64,000 nucleotides of DNA from Rhea pennata (GCF_028389875.1 NC_084664.1:133463966-133527965); one strand, 5' to 3'. Positions 49,200 through 62,610 are shown, counted from the first letter of the stretch. Numbers and translations: made by a program. The notes: generated by a model not told the origin, from the letters alone.

Positions 49200-51110
49200 C
49201 TTTTTTTCAAGTGCTTAGTTATCCTTAGAGTGGCAAAAGGATTTTGTTATTTGGGGGCTTTTTTAACATCTAGCTTAAATCTTCTTTATTTCAAATTAAA
49301 GCGATCACTTTTTTTGTGCTTTGTCAGAGGACTTGGAATATAATTGATCACTGCCCTCTTTACAACAACCTTCTACATACTTGAAGACTGTTATCATGTC
49401 CCTCTCAGGCTCTTCTGTTGTAGACTAAACAAACCCAATTCCTTCAATCTTTCCTCATAGGTCATGTTTTCTAAACCGCTTATCATTCCTGTTGCTCTTT
49501 CTGGACACTCGCCAATTTGTCTATATCTTTCTTAAAAAGTGGTGCCCAAAATTGGATAGAGTTCCCCAGCTGAGAGCTCAAAGTGCCAAGTAAATTGGAA
49601 TTCCTACCTCCATCTGACACGTGGCATTTCTTTTAATATATCACAGAATAAGGTTGTTGTTCCAAAAAAGACATTATGTTCCTGAGTCATAGCTGGTCTG
49701 TATTCCACTATCACCCACAAGTCCTGCTCTGCAGTACTGCTGTCTGGCTTGTTACTCCCTACTCCATATCTGTGTATTTGAGTGTCCCTCCCTGGAAACA
49801 GCACGGCATACTCATCTTTATAGATCTCATTTTAGTGGTTTCAGATCATTCTTCCAATTTTTCACAATAATTTTGAAATTCATTTATGCCCCCAAAAAGA
49901 GCTTACCACATCTCTTCAGGACACATTAGATTTTGTAATGACACTCTGTACAATCATCCAAAACACTAACCAGCACGGATTTATCAACAACCCACTTTTA
50001 TAATGAACTACTCACACCTGTTCCTCAACACAGATTTTCAACCACTTTATAGTACTTTTTCTTAGGTCATATTTCTCTAATTTTTTTGTGAGAATATCCT
50101 ACAAGGATGAGTCAAAATACAAGATTAATACATATCATATCTATTGCATCCTTTAATTTACAAGGCCAGTTACCCTGTCAAAGAAAGTAATTAGAATGAC
50201 TTGACATTCTTTTACTTGATAAATCCATATTGGCTTTTTCTTATCACCCTTAAGTGCTTATAAATTGACTGTTTAGCAAATTGTTCCAGTATCTTTCCCA
50301 GTATTGATGTTAGGCCAGCTGGACTTAATTCTTCAAATCCTCTTTCTGTTTAGAGACAGACACTACATTTTTCCTCCTCTGGTCTTCTGGGGCATCACTA
50401 GCCTCCCAGAATCCGTGACAGATACTCGGTAATGTTGCTGTGACTGCTTTGCTTGTTCAGTTACCTGTTCCTTAAAGGTACGCAAGGAATGGAGATACTA
50501 TGTGAAGGTATTCTAGATTATGCTTTCAACCAATAGGGTATAGATACACAATTTGTAATCATTTTATGAATCATAATACTAACTATAAGAAGGAAAAAAT
50601 GGCCTGTGGAGATGTGAAAATACAGGTCTTCTCAGGACCATGAGCAACTCTACAGGCAACAATTTCCCTAGGAAAATTCCTCACTCCTACGAATTTTTTA
50701 TCACTTTTTTCTAGCCAGCAATTGAATTATGAGATCTAAATGCCTGGTCTCCTCGTTCCTTAAAAGATGCCTTAATTAGTGGACTATCCTTCTTGACTAT
50801 ATTCATATTTCAACTACTGACATAATACAGCTGCTTCAGTTTCTACAATCAAACTTTGTAAGAGAGGACAATGGAAGGTTTCTGAACACTTCTGAGTGTC
50901 CTCTAGCAAAATCTGGTCTGATTTAATTAATCACATTTATTAATCTTTACTATTTACACTATGTCAGTGCCAGAAGCCTTTGTTAGGGACCTTGGACTTA
51001 CAGTTTTATGTACTTCGAGTTCCTGCTGAATAACTTTTTCTTTGCCCTCGAGTATCAGTGTAGCCTCTGAGTGAACCTAATCTTGTTTTATTTTTGCCAT
51101 TTTCTCCCTC
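49200..51110 (-). mobile_element. Ancient CR1/L3-type LINE, about 1.9 kb, degraded RT region
   Basis: The left part carries antisense CR1-family text (TTATCATGTCCCTCTC, CCTTCAATCTTTCCTCATAG, TGGTGCCCAAAATTGGA). On the minus strand at about 50210-50345 the frame reads GLTSILGKILEQ and then SQYGFIK, matching the LTSIPGK...Q(H)GF block of CR1 reverse transcriptase. Further right, ACTACATTTTTCCTCCTCTGG and later wording to about 51110 also fit the family. Many stops and indels show it is long dead. Boundaries are approximate and part of the middle (49600-50000) is poorly preserved. Confidence 0.75.
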
Positions 51111-51879
51111 AGTTACATTGGTAAAATGTCAAATGCTGTTTTTTCTGGCAAACACACACCTTTTGAAAAGGGTTTGAAAAGGAGGGGAAGAAGAATGTTT
51201 CTGCCAGTCTCTTAAACTCTGAAGGAAGATAACTGGAAGGTGAATGAAACAATAAAAATTCTGCTTCATGTACCCATTTATTCTCCACATGCAAAAATTT
51301 CAATTCAACTAAGTAGAGATACCTCAGTTCTGAAAACTGACTCTGGCTCTGCAAGCATCTGAAACTCCAGTTCACCGTGTTCAGCTGAGCAGGCACATAT
51401 GAGACTCAAGAATCATCAGTTTTCATTAGCTATCAATCATGTATATTCTGCTTCAAGTAGACTGAGTGATCCACTTGATATCAATTGTCTTGTAGAGAGA
51501 GATCATCAACTGGAGCTAAGGAAGCAACTGCATGACCAAAGCATAGGAATCAGCAGAAGCCAGTGCAATTGCTTGCATGATGCTTTAGTGAGAAAAACCT
51601 AACAAGAAGGAATGTGAACAAAATCTTACTGGCGTGATCAAGTAGGGAATAAGGATCTTTTTGGAAGAAAATGACATTTTTACATAATGACCTTTCAGAG
51701 AACCATGCTTTAGTATACTTCTGAAATTATCTTCACAGCAGAAACTGTGCAGTTAGAGGCTAACTCAGTTGCAGAGAAACAAAACAATAATATAGAACTC
51801 TGTGTTGCCCTTTGTTCAGTGTTTTTCACCACTTAAATGCTGAAGAGCAAAAGCATGAAAGTACTAATAGCTAATTCTG

Positions 51880-51950
51880 TGAGAAATTAAGTGCCTGTGC
51901 AGAAGTTAGGCTCATAAACATCTTTAAGGACCTAGACCTCTATGTCTAAA
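51880..51950. repeat. Ancient sauropsid interspersed repeat fragment (unnamed)
   Basis: TTAAGTGCCTGTGCAGAAGT, TAGGCTCATAAACATC and TTTAAGGACCTAGACC resemble another phrase common in turtle and bird repeats ('taggcacctaaatacctttgaggatctgggcc'). Confidence 0.35.
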
Positions 51951-52594
51951 CACAGATAAAAAAGGCAAAGTGAACAGACTTAATCTGCAATAGGTAGAGG
52001 ATTTGTCTGTTGAAGTGGAATATCGTTCCTGACTTTCTCTCTGAAATTTCACTTGGAAGCATGCTGGGAAATACTGTCTTTATTTGCTTCATCAAAGTAA
52101 AAAGAAGATTCTCTCACATGACTGTGGTTGTGGGTTTGATACTACTTACACATTTTTCAATTCATAAAAGTCGCAGAACTCAGGTGTCAGGAAGACTTCA
52201 TAATTTTTGAGCCTAAAAGTCGAAAAGATGCCTTAAAGTACACGATTGTACTTGACTAAATTACAAAGCTTCTGTGACAGCTGTGCATTGTGAAGTTTTT
52301 TTTATTTACACATAAGCCTGAAAGCATTTATACAGCATTTATATGTTAACATTGTCAAATTACTGAATTCAGAGTCCACTTCCAAAGTCTCTATCCTCCA
52401 GGAGCATCTGCAGCCTGAGGGTTTCCCCTGAACTCAACTTCTGTTATACCATGCAAGTTCAGACACAAACAGATCACGTCCTATTATTCGTAACGCTAAT
52501 TTGTCCTATATTTTTGCCATAAATAAAAAAAAGAGAAGGAACTCCAATCTACCACACCACATTACCAAACTAACATTTGATTTAGCAATATTTA

Positions 52595-52800
52595 GAAGCT
52601 CATTTGCATAATGATCTTGCAAATGATCTTCGGCGTTGTGCAGTAGAGCGTGAATTATGATGCAATAGTTCACACTGAGAAAACCCGCTCTTTCCTGGTC
52701 CTTGGCATGGTGCCTCGCAGCTCACTAGCTTTGGAGCACTGAATGGTAATTTGCATGCTGTTGTGTCTTGTTATTTATTGTTAATATTCCTCAATACAAA
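52595..52800. promoter_or_regulatory. Candidate enhancer with two perfect POU octamers
   Basis: ATTTGCAT occurs exactly at 52602-52609 and 52749-52756, with a partial inverse copy (GCAAAT) at about 52619 and TAAT/TTAATA homeodomain-type sites between and after. Not repetitive, and complex in composition. Function is inferred from motif density only. Confidence 0.35.
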
Positions 52801-55409
52801 TTGAATGCTATGTGCTCCAAGCTGCTGATTTTCCATAACCTGAACAGGCAAATATTTACTATGAAGCCCTGATCACTCCGGAAATTCCTAATTCGTATTG
52901 AACAGTTCCCTCCTACACACACCTACAGGGTGTAGACTCAGTCTAGAATTTGGAAGTAACTAACTGAATTAGTCAGTATGAGTAAGGACATCACAATCTA
53001 GCCCTTCATGTAGGCTTGAAAAGACCTGGTGGAACTTCTGGGGAAAAAAATTGAAGGGTGGAGTTCTGGAGATTGTGCTGTCTAGGCAGATTTTTACTGT
53101 TATCTAGAAAAGAAGAGAAAAAAATCTGCATATGTAGGCAAAGGCAGCACTTCTCAACACATAACATTAATACTTTCAAATGACTAAATCAAATCCTTTT
53201 ATCACTTCTTTAGAAGATCAGCCCTGTCAATACATTAACATGCATATAGTATGATTTATTCATTGTAATTTTAATTTTCCTCTAGGCATTTCAAATAATC
53301 TCTTATAAGGTCCCAAAGCCTTTTTTCATTACACTGACATATATCAAGGGCATATATTAAGCAATTATCCAAGTTTAGTTGCCTTTGAGATGCAGACTAC
53401 CCCTCATTCTCTTTTGTTAGCCTTGAGCACATCACTGAGGTGTACTCAAAGTGAACTTTGTGAAGAACTTAAATCAAGCTATCTTAGATTGTCCTGAGAC
53501 TATACCCCTTATAGACTCTAATATAGTCAAGATCTCAGCAAAAATAATCATTTGTTTCAACATCTAATGTCTAGGCATCAGATACTAGTAATCAACACAA
53601 CCTACATGAAGAAATTTCAGCAATATCTATAGTAGATTAGCCTGAACTTAGATACCATGACAAGAACAACATTTTCATCCTATTCAACAGTTGTAATATT
53701 TACCCCATTGTAACAGTCTGCAACTACTGTTGCAGTAGTATTAGAAGTTTATCACCAGTAGAATGGCCATGATTACTGATGCTAATCCCTAATTAGATAA
53801 GCTTTGAGAAACCAAAATATCAAAAGGCATGAGGGACTCTGAGATAACAGATCACCATGGTTGTACACCGGAAGATTAGTAACAAGTACCAGGTATCTAT
53901 TGGGTCCTCGTGCTATCCAGCATGACTCAGAAAATCCAGGAGAATGCTGTTGCTTCTGGGGCAAAAAGGAGATAAATGTAGGAGCTGACAGCATTGTCTC
54001 TCAAGTTAATGATTTATTTCTCCCGGACAAAGTGCATATTCAGGTCAGAATTTCTCCCTTCCAATTTTCAGGGCAGCAGCAGAAGGGAGCTCTGAGCTGC
54101 TGGTGCTCATACATCCCTTCTGCTGGCTCCCTGCCTTTTCTTTCCTTTCTCTGCCCTGCGCATCTGAGGTAACACGCGGATGTTTCAGTTGTAGGGGGTT
54201 TGTAACAAAGGCTCAGTTATGGGGTTTTCCAAGCTCTCTCACATCGGCAGTGAGACACAGATCGTCTGCCTGCTGGTCATGCACTGCTCTCCGTAAGACT
54301 TGATTGGAACAAATGCGCATTATTTCAATTTGAGTCTTGTGGCTTAGATAATCAGGAAATTGTGACATAGTTCAAAGTTTGCCAAAATGTCGAATCAATT
54401 TATGAGATTAATTAATGCTGGAAAGGCTCTCTTCAGTAAAGGAGTGTAACTTTCATTTTAACTCACTGGAAAAAGACTTTCTTGACGATAATCCTTGAAT
54501 TGGAAACAGGAACATAGTACTAAGAAGGATCACAAGGGGCACTGAATTCTGCCCTCTATAGTCCGAGGTTTTTCATTCAGAAAAGCCCACAAAACACTGA
54601 TGCCATATCCCATTCTCCTTATTCTTCAGACCATAAAAAGACTTCAGTGCCCTCTAACAAATTTAAAACCAATTGCAAAGATGAAAAACAACTTTTAGAA
54701 TGTTTCCTGATGTCCTGGACCCCTGCGAGAGGAGGGAATTTGGTGGGAAAACCTCGTAGTATCTGACAGAACAGACTACAGTACAGAAGCAGGCAAAAAG
54801 AAAAAATAAAAGCTACCCCAGCAACTTGCCCTTGATGTGATTTAGAAAAAAAAAAATCCTTCCTGACTTCAGTCTAAGCAATCAATTTAAATAGCCCAAT
54901 AACCAGTCATTGTTCAAGGGAGGCTTTTAACACTACTTAATTTTTTTTTTCTCTTCATCTCTGTCCTCAATAGCATTCACACAATTCTCTTTAATGCATT
55001 AATTTAAAGTGTTTCTCTTTGGCTTCTTGACTGATCTTTTAATTAAGCTGAAAATGAAAACCAGACTTTAAACTGTTCTGCAGCAGCATTAGAAACTTTG
55101 CTTTTACTTTCCACTGGTTTATTATCCATGTGATAATTTTCTTATACAAGTTAATGTGAACTAACTCAGACAGTCACACAGTACAGTCTCATGACACTGT
55201 ATATCACATGCTTTAACAAAAGTCGACGAATATCTCATACAATCTTTTTGTTCACTTACAGACAAATCTGTAAGTAAAATTCTCTTGTGAGAAGTTAAAG
55301 GACAGGCAATCGATTCTGCTGCAGACGCCCTTCAGTGGAAAGCATTCATTAGGTGGCCTGTATCAAGCTGAAGGTTACAGAGACCTAACGACAGTGATTT
55401 CCTGGGATC

Positions 55410-55441
<32 letters not shown>

Positions 55442-55457
55442 AATCAAAAAAAAAAAA
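55410..55457. repeat. A29 tract followed by a second A13 run
   Basis: 29 A at 55410-55438, then TCCAATC and about 13 more A to 55457. Probably slippage-prone. Confidence 0.95.
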
Positions 55458-55867
55458 ATCCTCTCATATCTTAGGGTATCTGGAATGGGCAAGACAGAGC
55501 CGAAAAGCTGTTGGCTTCTTTACAGCTGTACGTGTGTCTAAAGATTCATTCTGCCCTCCAAACCAGCCACTTAAACACAGCCTCTTTTTCTCTCCCACAC
55601 TCCCATTGATTGCAGCTGGTGTTCTCGAAAGAGGGAAAAGGGCCTACTATATTCGCTTTTGCCAAATATTTCCTCCTCTGCTCTTTTTCAGCTATGCCAG
55701 ATATTTGGTGCTTCCCATTTGGTCACCCACATTTTCCACAAGCATTTCAGAAGTACGTATTCAGAAGTTGTTATCACTTATGTGACATGAAATAAGAAAG
55801 GATCCTTGCTGTAAAAATGACATAGAGGGCATAACTGTTCCTACTGCTTCAGCAGAAACAGCAAAAT

Positions 55868-55914
55868 ATGTACATATATGCACACACACACGTACATATA
55901 CATATATGTATGTG
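55868..55914. repeat. Alternating AT/CA low-complexity block
   Basis: GTACATATATGCACACACAC, ACGTACATATACATATATG. Imperfect microsatellite. Confidence 0.85.
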
Positions 55915-58900
55915 AAATTCTATATTAGGATATCCTATTCAATAAATAAAAGGACATCACAGAATTTTGTCTATGGCAATAGGAATGAGAGAGACTGTTC
56001 CTCAGGACAGGCTGGAAATAAACTCTTTGCTTGGGGCCAATGGCAGCCCCTTGACACACCTACATTATCACTTTGTGCTTGTACTTCGACCAAAGAATGA
56101 AAGGATTTGTAGCACTGTCTGGCCCTGAAGATCCTGTGAGGAACTGCAGCGCTATATTCTTATTCTTTTTCTTTGTAAATACATAATGTCTAAAATAAAT
56201 AAATCAATGAATTCATGGCTTGGGGGAAAACCACAGCTGCAGTCAAAGATCTATTTTAATTAGATAACAATATAATTGCTTAGAGATAGTCCTGGGAACA
56301 ACTCCATCTCTCAGGAAAAAAGTATCACTTGAAATAAATTATTAGTGTTCTTGATTATTCTATGTGTGATCCTTTAAAGCATTTATAATAATAATTGAGG
56401 AAAGTAGATTCCTGACTGTGCATGGTTTTGTGTTCCACTAACATTCCCTAAACTGACAAAGCTGTAATGATACAAAAATTCAACTCAAAAATTATTTCTT
56501 AAGTCATTGGTTTAGACTGCACAGAAACTCATGCTTCATACTAGTGTATATGTAGAAAATCAATTTTGTGCTTAGAAAACAGAGTAGTCAGAAGATCATA
56601 GGGTCACGAGTAATTAAAGAACTAAACATTTTAGATATTTCTGCAAGAAAAATAGATACAGAAAAAATAGCAATTTCTAAGGCCTCATTTTGAGGGGAAG
56701 CATTACAGTAGAGCCAATGCTTTATCAGGCATCCAGGAATTAATAGTTTCAGTAATTAATTACACTTTCTAAAATGTTATGAGCATATATATTCTAACTG
56801 ATGTTAAAATGGCATATGCATTGCTGTCAATGAGAACTGTAATGTATAATTGATGAATAATAGTGTAAAAATAAATATATCCTAATGCTTCCAGCATTGT
56901 ATAGTTGATCATGCACTCAGTGGGGTATTTTTTACCCTCTGAGGTATCATGTTCAGTGTATACATTTCAGGTGACACATGCAGACACTTTCTGGAGACAA
57001 GCAAAGTTTTGTGTTCTTTTCCGTATCTTGTATTAGCAGTTTAGGTTAAAAGTTCATACTTTGCCTGGCAGTGGTGTACAATGAGTTTCAGCGAAGAGCT
57101 TTCTACACATTTTCAGTTTTTCCTATTTTTATTTGCACTTCCCACTAATGAGCTCAGGAGGAAGGGAACTTCATTCAGGGATCCCGAGTGGATCTCAAAT
57201 GCCCAAGCTTCTCTCAAATGCTTTTGAGAGAAGGAAAGAAAGGTGCCTGTTGCTTAAAAATAGAAGAGTCTCCCCAAACATGTACTTGTGATCACATCAT
57301 TTAAGCCCTGGGAATAAGAAGATCCATTCCTCTGGGCTGTGAATGACCGCAGATGACACAGGGAGCAGTATGAAAAGTGAGCAGAGCGGTATGAAGCAGA
57401 CAGAGAACGGTGCATAAGCAACAGTGAAAAAATAAGCATCAGTGAAAAAGATCAGGATGAAGGATGAAAAAGGCCGTGAGAATCTCAGAAGATGTGACAG
57501 GAGGGTAGCATTCCAGGCGAGGAGAGTGACGTTATCAGCAAAAACCTGCTCAGAGAGACAGAGGGAGTCCAGATTACAACGGGAAATCCCTGGGACAACG
57601 AAAGGGCAAGTTTTATTAGAAGACTGTAAGGGAAATGGAATTATTTTTACACATCAAGACAGGAATACATGTTAAAATTTACAAAAGTCTGTAAGTGAAT
57701 ATGAAGGAGGCAGGAGAAGAGACAGGAAAAGTAAATACTTAAATAATCCAGGGACCAGTCTGAATAACTAGGAGAATTGCTAAAGTAATAGGGAGAGTAA
57801 AGATGTCAGTATTTGTTTCAGACGTATTCAGTTGTACCAAAGTGAATACAGGGGAAAATCAAGAAATGAAACAAAATCAGAGTGGACGGTTTCCCTCCTC
57901 CGACCTCAGATTGAGATAAAAGTGTAATATTGGTTATACTTAACAGGGGAACAAGAGAAAAACTCTGCATGACTGTATGCCAGCTCTTCAGCAGCAATAA
58001 TGTAATGTTAGTCCAATCTACAAGATTCTTGTGTCTTGGCACATAGGTAAGCATTAGGATCTGTTTGTAAGTAGTCAAAAGCAGAAAATCTTGCAGTTTT
58101 GCAGGCATGCAGCCTCACATGTCCTGAGAAGCACCCAACCTAGACTATAGCTGGAGAGAGGGTCATACATTCTAGATGAGCTACCGATGCCAGGATGGCA
58201 ATTCCAATCCAATTCAGGCTAAAGTGGAAAAAAATCAAACCAGATATCATGAGAGCAATATTTTTTTCTTCTTGAAAAAAATCATGAAGAAAATACATAG
58301 GTTTTTTCTTACGCTGGAACTGAAAATGACTTTTGTTGTAGCAATAATAGTGATGCACAGTGTGTAATAGTAATAACTTACCCTTAGAACTAGATGATGA
58401 AATCTCCTTGGTAAATCTTAGGATATTTTTATTCTCTCTTAAAATAAAGTGTTGTTGCAGCAGGTTGCAATGCACCGGAGCAAACGCAAAAAGGATTAAT
58501 CTGGAAGTGCCCTCTGTGCCCACAGGTGCTGCCTGAGTTGTCTGCTCTAATGGCAAAAGCCTTACAGTGAAATAAGCCGGAGTAACCTACTGGAGCAGGA
58601 AGAGGCTGGTAGCAATTAATGGGGAAGTTTGTTTCTGCTCTGCAGAAAGGCAATTGTCTAGTTAATCCCTTTCCTGTAGGGACTAACAACGACCTGCCCC
58701 CAGCAACACTAGGCTGTTGTACGACACGTTGCCTTCTGCGGGTTGAGAGCCGGCCAAATACCTTGTACAGCTCAGCTCACAACTATACTATTTTAAGACT
58801 TCCTCTTCCATGGAATTCCTTTGGTCCTGTTTATTAGATGCCCCCTCAAAATATATTTAGGACAGGGGCAGTACCACGTTTGTTACTAACTGCTATTATT

Positions 58901-60004
58901 TTCCTTCTACTGTCTGAGACAACATTGCCATTTCTCTGGATCAGCAGGTACCAGAGATGCAGTATTTTGTGATGGGATAAGGAACACTAACTACAAGCCA
59001 CAGAGGAAGCTGAAAGTCGCATTTGATTTTGTAGTTCAGCAAGTATTTGGACCTCTTTCGACAGCTTTCTTCGTTTCACAGTTAGTCACTCATGCTGAGT
59101 TTAAATTATATAAATTAAAAACTGTTTGGCAATCTTCCACCTTGTGGAGCTCTATGGCAGGGCGTCGTTTAAGAAGCTTACGTTCGGACCGGTGTCATGA
59201 TATGCAGACATGCCTGACAGCTGAATTCAGGCTTTTTCATGTTGTGGCTTATATTTTAATTACTTTGAAGAGTACAGTACTAGAAAGGAAATGCCAGATA
59301 GACTGTATCATGGAAGCCAGGGGAATATTCCAGCTCATCAGAACCTTCTGAGGTGAAACAACAAATAATGCAGGGAATGTTGGGTAGAGGAAAGATTCAG
59401 GAATTATAACAAATTCGGTAATAAAAAGAAGTGTAAACAGCCCCTACTGTATGATCGTTGCTGTAGACACTATTGCTTTACCACAAACCCAAAGGCAAAT
59501 TTCTTTTACCTTAAGTTCCCTAATATACTCACTAGTCATATTATTAACAATTTCTTCAAATGCAAAAACTTAAAAATCCATCACAGCAGATGGAAAACTT
59601 TATGACTGTCCTTTTCTGGAATCTTAATATCTCTAGAATACAGTGCAATGAGTATAGTTGGTAAAAATTAAAATTTTTTTTTCTATTAAAACAGAGATCT
59701 AGTGTTTTCATTTTTAAAAATATCAGTGAGGAAAAATCCAAATAGCACTGTGTAGAGAAAAACATAGAAGAATAATCAGCTGATTGAAAAAAATGAACCT
59801 TGTCTTTTGAAAGCTGAGCTCACAGAAAAATAATCATGATATCCTTTCCTTTCCACTCCGCTAATACCTTCACAAATGAACCATGTCTAGTCCTCTAGCA
59901 GATGCTTTGCTCTGAGATATATGAGAAGAATACTCCATTGTTTCCAATCACTTATACAACCTAACAGCATACAAAATACAATTCAGTATGAATTTCACAA
60001 GTTA

Positions 60005-60080
60005 TGAGCCATACACTGCCCTTGATCTGAGTGAGGAACTCCCATTGATCTCAGGGAGAAATGTGAGCGCTAGAAAACCC
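60005..60080. repeat. Ancient sauropsid interspersed repeat fragment (unnamed)
   Basis: GAGGAACTCCCATTGATCTC and AGGGAGAAATGTG match the 'aactcccattgacttcaatgggag' phrase of the same old family. It directly precedes the CR1-like tail at 60110, so the two may belong to one element. Confidence 0.4.
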
Positions 60081-60109
60081 TCAAAAATAAACTGCAGACC
60101 AATCCTGTA

Positions 60110-60172
60110 GTGGCAGGAAATGGACTAGATGAATGAATATGCCTGTTCCATCTCTAATTTCTATGATTAAAG
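60110..60172 (+). mobile_element. CR1-like 3' tail remnant
   Basis: GGAAATGGACTAGATGAATG, then CCTGTTCCATCTCTAATTTC and TATGATTAAAG, match the sense-strand end of CR1-type elements (GGACTAGATGA...CCATCTCTA..TTCTATGATT). Short and diverged. Confidence 0.55.
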
Positions 60173-61914
60173 TATGTGATCAAAGGCAACACAAGGCTTT
60201 AAGTATTACCACATTCAAAGAAAGAACCACGTTCAAGGACTAACACATTTTAGTAAGTGAGAGGCAAATGCCTTAGAAATTCCTTCAGTCAATGGCTGTA
60301 ATTCCCTTGAATTTTACCAGGTTATTCCTCTATGTAAAGGAAATCAAAGCTTGTTGCATAGCCCTCATAATACTAGACAGAGACTGTATGAGGTCTTTTC
60401 CTAACAATGCTATTTTTAGCGAAGGGGAATGCAATTTGTATCCCTTTGAAAATAATTCCACCGAAGTTAAATCCAGACACAGGTACTTACTGTTTGAATT
60501 ATCACTTGAAGAAAAACCTGATATAACAAAAGTTCAAAGTAGTCTAAAGGGTCTTTCAGGGCAGAAGGAGATATATTACTGATGTAAGAAACACATGATT
60601 AGGTCCTGGTTCTTCAATGAGAACTATGTGAATTGACAAGACCTATGTGAATGAGTTTCTACCTGCACCTTCTCCAGTGATTTCTAATAGTCGAGAAGAT
60701 CACAGCCTGGCATGGCTTCAAAGGCTACACGCTGACTTAGTGGCCCTATGAAGATGCACAAGCCTAGATTCCAGAGAGCCAAGAGTGATTCAAACCACCT
60801 ATTATTTAGCATTATTAAGGGCTCTCGTTCCTAGATCCCTGTACAATCCATGAAGTGAAGTGAAGGTCATGTTCAGGCTACATTTGACAGGAATATAATT
60901 TTGGTGGTGTGCCCGTCTCTCCCAAATCTGGTCAAGAATTCTGAGGAACAGGTTTTCTGAGTCAGTCGTCGTAGTCTAGAAACTAGATGAGCACTGAAAT
61001 CCATTTGAAGCATCTTATTAGTCTGAATGCATCCTCAAAGTCTGCAATTTTGACACACTCTGGAATTTTTGGTTAGCTTGTGTTTCTAGTGGTTCTTCAT
61101 ATTGTTACCCTCTCTCACTTGGAAAAAGGACTACTCAGAGAAAAAAGGGAAAAGATCAGAGAAAGGAAAAATTAGTGTTGTTTGTATGTTTTCCTTCTCT
61201 TTTCAGATGGCACTGTGAAATTTGTCTCACTAGGAGCACATCAAATATTTGGTCTTTCTTGTCCTAAGTTTCTAGATTTAAATCCACAGATTTCTCTCAA
61301 TGCATGAAGCAATATAGAATTACCGACATGAAAATCGCACTTGTCCTGAAATGAGAATAAATCTCTGTGAGGATGTACATTTTTTCCATGCCTAGAATTT
61401 TTGTCTGTGTTTTCAAGAGTGTATGATCTCTTTTGCTGTCCTAATTCTTTCCCTCATGCTTACTTACATGTGACATAATATATCCATTAGCAAGGGAGAG
61501 GGCAACAGCAGTACCTGTGATATATCTGTTAACATTTTTTTTATATCTGATACTGGCATAAATACCTCAATACTTGTTTAACTGCTGTCCAGAAGAGTAA
61601 GCAGAAGAGGGACGAAATTTCTACTTTTGGATTCATACGGTGGCTAGTCTTTTTAGGCATATAGATGATGGTTTCAATAAAAATTGGTGGGGAAAATAGT
61701 CTCTCTTTTGCACTGATCATTTGCAAGGAATAGGCTCTTCAGTGGCCTACTGTTTCAGGTTCCTGGCTGTTTGCTATCCGTATGGTGTCTGTGTTACAAT
61801 TCATGCAGTTTTTTTATAAAATTCTGCCTCACTATAAAGAGTTTGGAATCATCATCCAACAGGCTAACATAAATTGTGTAGAAGCCACATTTAAATTGAA
61901 AGAATAGCAAGATA

Positions 61915-61962
61915 CCTTCTCTCTCCCACTTCTCTCCTCCTCTCCCTCCCTCTCCTCCCCTA
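61915..61962. repeat. Polypyrimidine tract (CT-rich)
   Basis: CTTCTCTCTCCCACTTCTCT continuing as CTCC/CCCT units, with almost no purines over about 48 nt. Confidence 0.85.
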
Positions 61963-62214
61963 TTCCACACCCCTATTCTTTTCAGCAAATCACTGAACTG
62001 TCTCCACTGTTTTTCCTGCTGCCGTGACTTTATCATGCTTACATCCATTTTGTGTTCTAATGCTTGATTAGACGTGGAGGCTCAGATTAAATGCATTGAT
62101 AACCATCACCCTTGAAGGTATAACTAGGCACAAAGCAAATTGTTTTTTCATGCACATTTTAATAGCTGCTTCATTTTATATGGCACATTCTTGGCCCCAG
62201 AAAGATATCAGAGG

Positions 62215-62610
62215 AGAGCTCTTGCACTAAGGAGGCAGTGCACATTGCAGCAGCGTTGTGCAGCACACTTCAGCGAGCGAACAAGTTCTAACAATAGCAC
62301 TGCAGAGTGAGAGCTGTTAAAAGCGGCTTCTAATTTTCCTCCTCTGGAACAATACTGTTCAGATCTGTATTTTTATCCGTCTTTACTCTGGGGACAAGGT
62401 GTTAACTCATTCAAAGGGTTTGGCCTTCAAGCCAGCACCACAAAAGGACCACAAGACAATTGCTCTTTGTGTTTGCCTCTCTTTAGCATGAGTTACTCAA
62501 ATCTTCAATTAACTAAACAGAGAAGTGGCAATCATGTCACTGCGAGACACTGGAGACTTGCAGTCAATAATCCCCAGAGAGCAGCCAGGCAACTTTGGCC
62601 CACTATGTCC
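62215..62610. promoter_or_regulatory. Candidate enhancer with SOX- and TCF-like sites
   Basis: AACAATAG at 62290-62297, the inverted pair GAACAATACTGTTC at 62347-62360, TTCAAAG at 62410-62416 and CTTTGTG at about 62465. Non-repetitive, moderate GC. Such sites suit neural-crest-type control of SNAI2, but no functional evidence is in the sequence. Confidence 0.3.

Noticed and set aside
54510..54620. Possible CR1-like tail (AACATAGTACTAAGAAGGAT...CTGAATTCTGCCCTC)
   Set aside because: Resemblance to the antisense CR1 tail is too loose to call.
58140..58556. 138-codon minus-strand frame, the longest outside SNAI2
   Set aside because: Low-complexity serine and hydrophobic runs, no recognised domain, no splice or promoter context. 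Chance frame in unique DNA.
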